From Dehalobacterium sp040766325 (lineage in GTDB: Bacteria > Bacillota > Dehalobacteriia > Dehalobacteriales > Dehalobacteriaceae), in assembly GCA_040766325.1 (NCBI GenBank), contig JAXGQR010000001.1, positions 62,001 to 126,000 of the forward strand: a stretch of 64,000 nt of DNA, written 5' to 3'. Shown here piece after piece: positions 56,804 to 64,000 of this stretch. The stretch's first letter is position 1; every line of letters starts with the position of its first letter. The notes under the pieces were generated by a model that worked only from the letters and a program-made list of their open reading frames with translations, searched no databases and was not told the origin of the DNA. The position numbers were made by a program, and so were the translations under genes.

Positions 56804-58131
56804 CTAGAATTGATTAAGTGCTAGCAGCACCGGGTCCCAAACAGGGCTGAATGGAGGGGAATAGGCCAAATCCATATTTTGCAATTGATGTACGGTGGCA
56901 CCGATGGTAATGGCTGCAGCCAGAATATCAATGCGCATCGCGGCACCACTATATCCCACGATCTGAGCTCCTAAAAGACGGCCCCCTGGTTTTTCCGCAA
57001 TGAGCTTAAGGTGCATCTCCTTGGAGGCAGGACAGTAATGGGCTGCCGTCTGGGATTGTATCCGTCTGGCCTCATAAGGAAGGTACAGGCTCTGACACTC
57101 CCTTTCGCTTAAGCCGGTCCGGGACACTTCCATTTCCATGGCCAGGTATTTTGCCGATACAAATGACATGGCAATATGCGCGCTTCCCCCGGCGGCGTTT
57201 TCACCGGCGACCTTTCCCTGCTTATTGGCGGTGGTCCCAAGGGGTATGTAAACGTCTTTTCCTGTAACGAGATGCCGTACTGTGGCACAGTCACCTGCCG
57301 CCAGAATATCAGGAATACTGGTGTTCATTTTTTCATCCACTAAAATTCCACCTCTAGGACCCAGCTTGATCCCACAATTCTTCGCGATTTCAGAATTGGG
57401 CAGGACACCAATGGATAACAAAACGAAATCTGCCGGGATTTCCCCCCTGTCTGTAATTACCCCCTTTACCGAGCCATGACCGGAAAAGCCTTGCCGTTTC
57501 TCCGATACGCACATCCACTCCCTGTTGCACCAGGTATGCAGTCAGTATCTGCGCCATGTCCTCATCCATGTTGGGGATAATGTGCGGTGCCCTTTCAATC
57601 AACGTTACCTGACATCCCATATGCAGAAAATTCTCCGTCATTTCCAGGCCGATGTATCCACCACCGATGATGGCCACTTTTTGGGGTTTTTCTCGCGACA
57701 AAAATTCTTTGATCTTTAAACTATCATTAATTGTTCTCAGAAAATATGCCCTTTTTTCGATCCCATCAAAGGTAGGATCAAAGATCAGGCACCGGTGGCT
57801 ATGATCAACTGACTGTAATGATCTACCAAGAGAATCCTTTTCTCCCTGCACATCCGGACAGTTATCCTCTTATTTTGCGGATCAATAGATTCCACCCTGG
57901 ATAAAGTATGGACAAAAATCTTCTGTTCAGCAAAATCCTGGACGCTTCTGGCCAATGTCGTCTTTTAGCTTGATCTTGCCGCCGATAAAGTACTGGCGGA
58001 CACAACCGGCATAAATATATTCGTCATCGGTATAGACGGTGATAGGAAGATCCGGATCTGTCCTTCAGGCTTTAGCGGCAGCACTCATTGCTTAACGCTT
58101 CTCCACCAATTACAACGAGTTTTTTTGCCAT
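56804..58131 (-). pseudogene. CoA-disulfide-reductase/NADH-oxidase-like flavoprotein, frameshifted
   Basis: Pyridine-nucleotide-disulfide oxidoreductase of ~440 residues when restored. Start ATG 58131 (MAKKLVVIGGE, the FAD dinucleotide fold, here damaged), then ITVYTDDEYIYAGC with the region of the redox Cys, NAD fold VAIIGGGYIGLEMTE, the FAD-ribityl motif TSIPDILAAGDCATVRHLVTG, and the C-terminal dimer domain ending AYSPPFSPVWDPVLLALNQ. Frame breaks near 58085, 57970, 57855 and 57490. GGAGGGTTATC precedes the start. Expected role: CoA disulfide or related thiol/oxygen defence. Confidence 0.83.
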
Positions 58132-58354
58132 GATAACCCTCCTTTTTTGAAATAACCTCAATTAAATAGTTATTAAGAAATAAGTATTGAAAAAGTAATA
58201 ATTCTATTTTTAATTGCTGACTCCTGCATAACCTTTTTACTAGGCATGGGAGCAGCACAAAGGCATATAGGATTATATTCATTAATCGAGCAAAATGGTT
58301 TAGTTAAATTTTAGATTGAGTTTCTCGCTGTATGGTATAATTAATATAATTAAG

Positions 58355-60068
58355 TAAGTAATTGCGAAATGGACTAAAACAAAAGTTCAAGATGTCCTGG
58401 TAACAACAAAAATTAATTTTAAAAGGCCGAAAAGGCAAAAAAGTTTACTTCTAGATGTAGGTAGAAAAAATGGGCGCGATAAACCCATGGATATAGATAT
58501 ATGGAATTACAATATACTTCTATGCAATGAGCGGCTTCAGGCTGCGGAAAAGATGTATTTTGTCTTATGAATGCGATCAGCAAGAACAACCGTGATTAAC
58601 TAGGTAATACCAGCTAATAATAAAATCGGCGTGTAAGTCTTTTCATTCTGAGTCCTGCGGCCAGCAAGGCAAAAACTATCTTTAAAATGGTTGATAGATT
58701 TTTCAACGGAACGAATTTGTAGGTTTCATCCGCATTTCTTCAGTACCACGGATTGTACCGGGGTAGGCACCGAAGATTTTCTCGAGATAAATGTAAACCA
58801 TTCGTCCGCACAGAGAATCAATGCAAGGATTATCACAGTGGGTACGGCGGCGATATTTGCCATCAAGGCACTTGTCCCAGGACATTTTGAGGCAGACAAA
58901 CTTAAAGTTGGAATCCACACCTAGATTTGCTGCCTTCTGGTTTCATAGGAAGATTTTTTATCATGAGCGCGGGAATACCATCTTCGTTAATGGTATAGTC
59001 TGGTTTCAAGACCGGAACGAGAATTAAGAGGATGTATGCTTTTTCAAAATTCAGTTCAGTAAACGAGTTATAGATGTTAACTGTATCAAAAGCAGCGTCC
59101 CCGAGGAAAACCTTTGGATTGATTAAAGGATGCTTATCAAAAAGTCATAAGAACAGGATAAGAGAGCTTTGGCATCTTCAAAGGATTTATCTTCTTGGGG
59201 AGAATCGGTTTTCTTTTTCACAACAATGTCGAGTGAGCGTCTATGAAATTTTATTGTAGAAAGAGATGTCACGGACAATAAGACCGTTGGTAATGATGCA
59301 AATTTGAAAACATAGCGAAATGTCCATTGATGTAGAAGTTGTTTAATGGCCTGGTTTGAGTTGCATGTGGGCATAGATTGCAAGCTGCCTTTATAGAGGT
59401 CATAAAGTCATCGAGTCTATTGCTTTCTTGAAAGCTTTTAGCTGACTGATAATACGGTTTGCATATTTGGGATTATTTTCAGTAACAAGAGCTTCAATAC
59501 CGGAAGTATCGAAGATAGTCATAGAAGCAAGATTCATCAAATCTTTTGGCATATCGGTTCAGTTACATCAACAAGTGAATCAACGATTGTAAGTCCATTA
59601 GAAAATCCTGTTTAAACCGTGTTATCTTAGAGGCATCTGGAACCTTTGAAAAGCCACAGAAATCGCGTAGTTCTTTTGAATGCTGAAAGATAAGAAGATT
59701 GTCAGTAGGGATGGAAAATCCGCTGAATGAGCAGCGCCCAAGAAACCGGAAAGAGGGTATATACGCTTTCTACCAAAATAGGAATAAAAGTGATTATAGA
59801 AGAAGCAGAATAAGTTCCTCAAGATTAATGTTATCTTCAGTGATAGGAAATGATATTTATCATTTTTCAAAAACATTATTGCAGTCGGAATAAATATCTG
59901 CAAAGGATATTTGTTTCGGTCTGGCCATTAGTTTATAACTCCTTTCTTAGATGTAGTTTTATTATTTTATTTCAGCAACTTAATTTTTAGCCATTTTGGA
60001 AGAGTTATATATAAAAGATGTTAACAAAGGCCTGCATTTATGCGGGTTACGGCGTTTCGCAAACGCCT
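58355..60068 (-). mobile_element. Insertion sequence, copy 2 (12-bp target duplication)
   Basis: Same element and orientation as 48567-50268. Its flanks are an exact 12-bp direct repeat AATATAATTAAG (58343-58354 and 60069-60080), different from the flanks of copy 1, so the two inserted independently. It lies 15 bp before the ribosome binding site of the dsrE-like gene and therefore displaced that gene's original promoter. Confidence 0.88.
58520..59928 (-). pseudogene. Transposase of IS copy 2, multiply frameshifted
   Basis: Starts MARPKQISFADIYSDCNN at ATG 59928 and ends at TAG 58520-58522 after RSLKPLIA. Fragments in order include GRKRIYPLSGFLGA, ITRFKQDFLMDLQS, TIFDTSGIEALVTENNP (first catalytic Asp), FLGDAAFDTVNIYNS (second Asp) and DNPCIDSLCGRMVYIYLEK. 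Many small indels, at other places than in copy 1, break it. Confidence 0.82.
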
Positions 60069-60101
60069 AATATAATTAAGATAAAGGAGGAGGCGTAATT
60101 T

Positions 60102-60455
60102 ATGGGAGAAGCTTCAATGCATAAGATTTTGTTCTATGGTATGACAGGAGAAAAAATGTGTTTTCAACACATCTTACTTAATGCTTTGGATCTGGCGGCG
60201 GAGGGAAAAGAAGTTAAAATTATTTTTGAAGGCGCATCCGTGAAGTTGGTGTCGGTTTTTGATGCGGAAAACAACCCGCTGTATGTCAGGGCAAAAGAAT
60301 CGGGATTGATTGCGGGGGTTTGCCTTGCCTGCTCCAAGGTGATGGGCGTTTATGAACAGAACCAAAACACCGGCTTGACTATGTTGGATGATATGAACGG
60401 TCATGCGGGTATGAAAAATTTTATTCGTGACGGATATTATGTGATAAGCATGTAG
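60102..60455 (+). CDS. DsrE-like small cytoplasmic protein
   Basis: A 117-residue protein of the DsrE/DsrF-like alpha/beta fold: a first strand KILFYGMTG, an Ala/Leu-rich helix (FQHILLNALDLAAEG), a strand VKIIFEGASV and a Cys-containing segment AGVCLACSKVMGV. Such proteins often carry or relay sulfur; the two Cys are consistent with that, not proof. ATG 60102 is placed by AAAGGAGGAGG eight bases upstream. A strong terminator follows. An insertion sequence directly upstream has separated it from its original promoter. Confidence 0.75.
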   Translation: MGEASMHKILFYGMTGEKMCFQHILLNALDLAAEGKEVKIIFEGASVKLVSVFDAENNPLYVRAKESGLIAGVCLACSKVMGVYEQNQNTGLTMLDDMNGHAGMKNFIRDGYYVISM

Positions 60456-60502
60456 ATTATGTAGATTTTATAAATTATGCACATAATTTAAATAAGTAAA
60501 AG

Positions 60503-60556
60503 AAAAAATGAAAGCAGATGGCGGCCCATGGCATTAGGGATCTGCTTTCATTTTTT
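60503..60556 (+). terminator. Strong terminator after dsrE-like gene
   Basis: 16-bp perfect arms (AAAAAATGAAAGCAGA at 60503-60518 and its complement 60541-60556) with a 22-base loop and a terminal T-run. The A-run on the left makes it bidirectional. Confidence 0.85.
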
Positions 60557-60625
60557 TAAAGAGTCGTGTTTCCATTTCACAAAAACTGTACCCGATTATG
60601 TTCCTGAACCGTTCCGTTAGGTTGT

Positions 60626-60676
60626 CATAGGTTGTCACCAACCCCGTCCCCCTGGCAACTTCCCCCTGGCAACTTT
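60626..60676. repeat. GGGGACGG-type repeat, half element
   Basis: GGTTGTCACCAACCCCGTCC followed by CCCTGGCAAC and a second CCCCCTGGCAAC, the right-arm type of the window's repeat family, directly at the end of the minus-strand metallochaperone gene. A clear facing left arm is missing. Confidence 0.6.
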
Positions 60677-60908
60677 AGAGGGGTTTTACGGTAGATTTTT
60701 TGACTTCGTAGCCCATTTTGCTGATGGCGTTTTCGATATCTTGGATGGATACCTTGGCATCATCAAAGTTGACCTTTACCTTGCTGGAGTTAAATGAGAC
60801 GTTCAAACTCCCTTGATCGATACCGTCTAAAGCTTTTACCGCGCCTTCGATTTTTTGCATACATGAGGGACATGTTAAGGCTTCTAATTGAATCGTTGCC
60901 TTTTGCAT
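60675..60908 (-). CDS. HMA-domain heavy-metal chaperone
   Basis: A 77-residue ferredoxin-like metal-binding domain with the CxxC site in LTCPSCMQKIE near residue 15. ATG 60908 fits AAGGAGTG upstream; a GTG at 60917 overlaps that region. It follows a P1B ATPase gene that lacks its own N-terminal HMA domain by about 100 bp, so this is likely the detached metal donor or sensor for the pump. Confidence 0.85.
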   Translation of the reverse strand: MQKATIQLEALTCPSCMQKIEGAVKALDGIDQGSLNVSFNSSKVKVNFDDAKVSIQDIENAISKMGYEVKKSTVKPL

Positions 60909-61010
60909 ATTTATCACTCCTTAAATTATTATTTTTATTTGTCATCCACTTTTATTATATCCGGGGAAGTGATGTTCATCAAATCCTCTTGACCCGAAAT
61001 CCTTGTATTA

Positions 61011-62879
61011 TTAATATTTCAATTTGTAACTGAGCAGTCTCATCCCGTTTAAGATTACCACCAAGATGCTGGCTTCGTGGGCTAACATACCGATGGACAT
61101 GTTCATCCATTCGCTGAAAATAAGGCTGGCGAGGAGAATCAAGACCACACCTACGGCACTCACAATATTTTGACGCATGTTTCTCGCGGTGGCTTTCGTT
61201 AATCCTAAGGCATGGGGGAGGCGGCTAAAATCTGAATTCATTAAGACCACATCTGAGGTTTCAATGGCAACGTCTGTACCGCTGCCCATGGCAATACCGA
61301 TCTGAGCCAGAGCCAGGGAAGGACTGTCATTGACGCCATCACCTACAAAGGCCACAATGCGCCCTTGAGCTTTAAATGCTTCAATATATGCTGCTTTATC
61401 TTCCGGTAACATGTGTCCATGGGCCTCTGTTAACCCCAGCTCCCCGGCCACTAAATCAACAGTTCCTTGATTATCCCCTGAGAGCACCACCAGATTTTTA
61501 ACACCTAATCTTTTCAGCCTCTGCAGATCTTCTTTAACACCGGGACGAATCTGGTCACGGATACCCATGAGTACTTTTAATGCTCCGTCAACTGCTGTAA
61601 GCACCAGTGAGTTACCGTTGTTTTCGAAGGAAGCAATATCGGCCTGCATCTTTTCATTTAAAGGAATATTTTCTGCCTCCATAAGCGCCACATTACCAAC
61701 GGCGACGCGGTGCCCATTAACTTCGGCGACAATGCCGCCTCCCTTGATCACATCGGTTTTGTCCACCGGATATAAGGGGATATTGCCGATATGCTCCACA
61801 ATGGCTTTGGCTAAGGGATGGTCCGATTCATTTTCCACACTGGCCAGGTAGGCCAAGAATTCATTTGCCTGATCCCTATTAATTTCATCAATATAAATTT
61901 CTTGTTCTGCCACTTTAGGATTGCCCACGGTTAATGTCCCGGTTTTGTCAAAAACTACGGTATCAACTCGACTAAAATCATTAATAACTTCGCTTCCTTT
62001 TAACAAAACACCGTGGCGTGCTCCGTTACCAATACCTGCCACGTTGGACACCGGCACCCCGATCACTAATGCTCCCGGGCATCCCAAGACCAAAATCGTA
62101 CTGGCCAGTTCCACATCTCGGCTTATGAGCCAAACAAGAAAAGCTATCCCCAAAACGGCCGGGGTGTAATATTTGGAGAATCTATCGATAAAACGTTCCG
62201 CCTCGGATTTGGAATCCTGTGCTTCTTCAACCAGTTCAATAATTTTTCCAAAAGTAGTATCTTCACCTACACGATCGGCGGTAATTTGAATGGTGCCGTT
62301 TTCTAAAATTGTGCCCGCAAAAACTGGGGAACCTTTCTTTTTGCCGACGGGAATAGCCTCACCGGTAATACTTGCTTCATTAATATGGCCTTCCCCCGAT
62401 AGAACTGTCCCGTCAACGGGAACTTTCGCGCCGGTTTTAACCAGTAGAGTATCCCCCACGTCAACCTCATCCACGTCTACTTCTTCAAATTCACCATTCT
62501 CCATCTGTTTCAAAGCACTCTCCGGAGCCAATTCGGTCAATTCTTTAATTGCCGAACGAGTTTTATTCAATGTACGCATTTCCAAATAAGCGCCAAATAA
62601 AAATAAGAAGGTAACAATGGCCGATTCTTCAAAGTTTCTGATCAAAAAAGCTCCCAGTACTGCGATGGTAACTAAAACATCAATGCTGACAACCTTTACT
62701 CTTAAGGCTTGAAAAGCTTGAATGGCAATGGGGGCCACTCCTATGAGGGAGGCGATGACCAAGGACAAAACAGCGATATCTATATTTTTAATAGCAAAAT
62801 GACTGATAAAGGCTATTACAATTAAAATTCCACTAATTACCGTGATGTGATTTTTCTTACCTAAGATAAATCTCTGCAT
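61011..62879 (-). CDS. P1B-type heavy-metal ATPase with CPG membrane motif
   Basis: A 622-residue metal-transporting P-type ATPase. Actuator motif TGEAIPVG, phosphorylation motif DKTGTLT (Asp311), the SDHPLAKAIV HP motif and the hinge GDGVNDSPSLA are intact. The metal-selecting membrane motif is Cys267-Pro-Gly instead of the usual CPC, SPC or CPH. No N-terminal metal-binding domain is present. ATG 62879, preceded by GGGGAGGAGAAT, is preferred over an upstream extension to 62954 that runs through a repeat. Neighbours: HMA chaperone after it, hemerythrin-like protein before it. Substrate metal not predictable from this motif. Confidence 0.9.
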   Translation of the reverse strand: MQRFILGKKNHITVISGILIVIAFISHFAIKNIDIAVLSLVIASLIGVAPIAIQAFQALRVKVVSIDVLVTIAVLGAFLIRNFEESAIVTFLFLFGAYLEMRTLNKTRSAIKELTELAPESALKQMENGEFEEVDVDEVDVGDTLLVKTGAKVPVDGTVLSGEGHINEASITGEAIPVGKKKGSPVFAGTILENGTIQITADRVGEDTTFGKIIELVEEAQDSKSEAERFIDRFSKYYTPAVLGIAFLVWLISRDVELASTILVLGCPGALVIGVPVSNVAGIGNGARHGVLLKGSEVINDFSRVDTVVFDKTGTLTVGNPKVAEQEIYIDEINRDQANEFLAYLASVENESDHPLAKAIVEHIGNIPLYPVDKTDVIKGGGIVAEVNGHRVAVGNVALMEAENIPLNEKMQADIASFENNGNSLVLTAVDGALKVLMGIRDQIRPGVKEDLQRLKRLGVKNLVVLSGDNQGTVDLVAGELGLTEAHGHMLPEDKAAYIEAFKAQGRIVAFVGDGVNDSPSLALAQIGIAMGSGTDVAIETSDVVLMNSDFSRLPHALGLTKATARNMRQNIVSAVGVVLILLASLIFSEWMNMSIGMLAHEASILVVILNGMRLLSYKLKY

Positions 62880-62917
62880 AATTATTCTCCTCCCCATCAA
62901 CGCCTTAACTTTGTGAA

Positions 62918-62968
62918 ACAAGGGGATGAAAAAAGAACCGTCCCCTTGTTTCATTCCCTTGTTTCATT
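62918..62968. repeat. Inverted repeat with GTCCCC core upstream of the ATPase
   Basis: TGAAACAAGGGGA (62913-62925) faces GTCCCCTTGTTTCA (62940-62953), and a further CCCTTGTTTCAT follows. It has the same layout as the GGGGACGG family (a stem plus a repeated arm) but with a TGAAACAAGG tip instead of TTGTCAGG. Confidence 0.6.
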
Positions 62969-62973
62969 TTGTT

Positions 62974-63270
62974 TTACCCCTGATAGGCTTGATCCAATTC
63001 AGCGAGCATCTTGTAGACTGCTTCATAGCTTTCGCAGACGTCGCCGGGTACATTGTAGTAAGATGTCACCTCACGCAGCTTAATAAATTCTTCATTTAAT
63101 TCAGGTGTCTCGGCTCCTGCTCCTTGTATTTTCCGATGGATGAGATCAAATAGTTCCTTAACCTGATGAAATTCCGGGTGATGATCCCCATGAACCCGTG
63201 CGACAATGGGTACGTATTGTTCTAGTCGAGGCAAATGTTTTTCCTTTACCTGATTGAATTTTTCCCACAT
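62974..63270 (-). CDS. Hemerythrin-like (HHE/RIC-type) protein
   Basis: A 98-residue helical protein with VARVHGDHHPEFHQVKELFD, the H-HxxE-type iron-binding segment found in the C-terminal domain of ScdA/RIC di-iron repair proteins. The later LxxHMxKEE half of that domain is not evident, so iron binding is uncertain. It lies upstream of the P1B ATPase on the same strand. GAGGGAG precedes the ATG. Confidence 0.7.
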   Translation of the reverse strand: MWEKFNQVKEKHLPRLEQYVPIVARVHGDHHPEFHQVKELFDLIHRKIQGAGAETPELNEEFIKLREVTSYYNVPGDVCESYEAVYKMLAELDQAYQG

Positions 63271-63382
63271 ATGAACTCCCTCTTTCTTTTTTATATTATT
63301 CTCCTAAGTTGTTGACTATATAATACCATGGATTCCAAGAATTTAATTTGACCTAAATCAAGAATTTGATTTTTTTCTAATA

Positions 63383-63407
63383 AAAAAAGAGCGTGCAGTA
63401 CGCTCTC
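63383..63407 (-). terminator. Terminator of the DUF2935 gene
   Basis: On the minus strand a stem AGAGCGT/ACGCTCT with a 5-base loop is followed by seven T residues; it lies about 32 bp after the DUF2935 stop. Confidence 0.82.
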
Positions 63408-63438
63408 TTGCTTTTTTCCAGAATGATAACAAAGGGAT

Positions 63439-64000
63439 TTATTTTAAACTTAGAGGAAATTTTAATATTCTCAAGAAGTGGTTCGCTTCTCTTAATACAT
63501 GATCGCCTAATAAGGGAATAATTAGGGATTTTACCTGGCACGCCAGCAGTAAATCGGTAGCCTCGGCTTTGAAGTCTCTTATGGATCGAGTTGCATCTAT
63601 TTCTTCATTAACTATTCTTTGGATGCGTCCACTCCGGCAGATGCCTTTTTGCTCCAGATGCTGAACCTGTTTCTGCAATTCTTTGAATAGATCGGCAAAA
63701 TCTTCGGCGGATTCAATCAGTTCAACTTCGGTGGGGTCTAATAAGTGCGCAATAAACTGAGCATGTTCTTTCATAATTCTATCCCAAAATGCTTTTTCAT
63801 CAAAAATCTGACGCGTGATGTTCATGGGTTGTCTTCTCTGCAATTGCTGTAAATGGTCGATATAGAAAAATGCTTCACGCCTGATATGATCAATTAACAA
63901 GGGAAAATTATAGGTAAATAGCCTGCATTGCAACATGTTGTTAAGCACAAATGTTTTGAATTGAATAAGATCCCGGGTTTTAGCAATAACACGGTTGTTA
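63439..64000 (-). CDS. DUF2935 protein (cut by window end)
   Basis: The frame is open from the window edge to the stop at 63439 (about 187 residues visible); the start lies beyond 64000. It shows the DUF2935 pattern: a helix HIRREAFFYIDHLQQLQ, then FWDRIMKEHAQFIAHLLDPTE and the ending LLGDHVLREANHFLRIL. Repeated His and Glu in these helices suggest a four-helix, possibly di-metal fold. It is common in spore-forming Firmicutes; function unknown. Confidence 0.82.
   Translation of the reverse strand, partial: NNRVIAKTRDLIQFKTFVLNNMLQCRLFTYNFPLLIDHIRREAFFYIDHLQQLQRRQPMNITRQIFDEKAFWDRIMKEHAQFIAHLLDPTEVELIESAEDFADLFKELQKQVQHLEQKGICRSGRIQRIVNEEIDATRSIRDFKAEATDLLLACQVKSLIIPLLGDHVLREANHFLRILKFPLSLK

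Noticed and set aside
58085..58282. A 65-residue minus-strand frame over the flavoprotein start
   Set aside because: It overlaps the true start of the flavoprotein in another frame and its upstream promoter, with no family sequence.
48567..60068. Composite transposon formed by the two IS copies
   Set aside because: Each copy has its own distinct target duplication, so the copies inserted separately.

Overview
The window looks like chromosomal DNA of an anaerobic, low-to-medium G+C Clostridia, with a Peptococcaceae/Desulfitobacterium-like flavour. The evidence is Firmicutes-style strong ribosome binding sites with TTG and GTG starts, a CIRCE heat-shock operator, an SdpR/SdpI pair, a hybrid-cluster protein, a ferredoxin-nitroreductase, a BCCT carrier, a DUF2935 protein and many PAS and GGDEF signalling proteins. 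No rRNA, tRNA or CRISPR array was recognised.

Layout. 1-7.4 kb: a hydroxy-acid uptake and oxidation operon (TctA permease end, TctC binding lipoprotein, LarA-type nickel epimerase, GlcD/GlcF-like dehydrogenase, a second carrier). 7.5-8.6 kb: sdpR-sdpI pair behind a perfect 16-bp inverted-repeat operator. 8.7-11.6 kb: broken ABC-2 permease, HlyD adaptor and divergent TetR regulator. 11.7-12.6 kb: paired YdcZ-type transporters. 12.8-15.4 kb: Crp/Fnr regulator and hcp, with a palindrome placed like a class II activator site. 15.9-17 kb: beta-propeller lipoprotein. 17.2-20.8 kb: HAD phosphatase gene split by a decayed, truncated IS21 element flanked by a 224-bp duplication. 21-24.6 kb: six-PAS hybrid histidine kinase, frameshifted just after the phospho-acceptor His. 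24.7-27.7 kb: CobW GTPase, ferredoxin-nitroreductase (frameshifted), CIRCE-controlled Hsp20 and a divergent small HTH protein. 27.7-33 kb: three consecutive c-di-GMP proteins. 33-35.2 kb: BCCT carrier with an unusual structured leader. 35.3-36.8 kb: large HTH protein of unknown function.

37-53.5 kb: a long plus-strand cluster I do not recognise as any described system. It holds a small PH-like protein, two small membrane proteins, a secreted giant protein with about 79 tandem five-residue [FY][DN]xxG repeats, two zinc-ribbon proteins and a multi-pass membrane protein. LemA and YciQ-like (DUF2207) genes follow, now broken and separated by an insertion sequence. This is the best candidate here for an undescribed, probably envelope-associated, system.

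48.5-60.1 kb: two same-orientation copies of one insertion sequence, each with its own 10-12 bp target duplication, bracket about 8 kb of frame-broken genes (lemA, DUF2207, an SDR, an IS1182-like transposase, a uracil-DNA glycosylase, a CoA-disulfide-reductase-like flavoprotein). The damage is nearly all small insertions and deletions, so poor sequence quality is a serious alternative to true gene decay. 60.1-64 kb: DsrE-like protein, then on the minus strand a detached HMA metallochaperone, a P1B ATPase with an unusual CPG motif, a hemerythrin-like protein and a DUF2935 protein cut by the window end.

A family of GGGGACGG-containing extragenic inverted repeats recurs at gene ends throughout the window.
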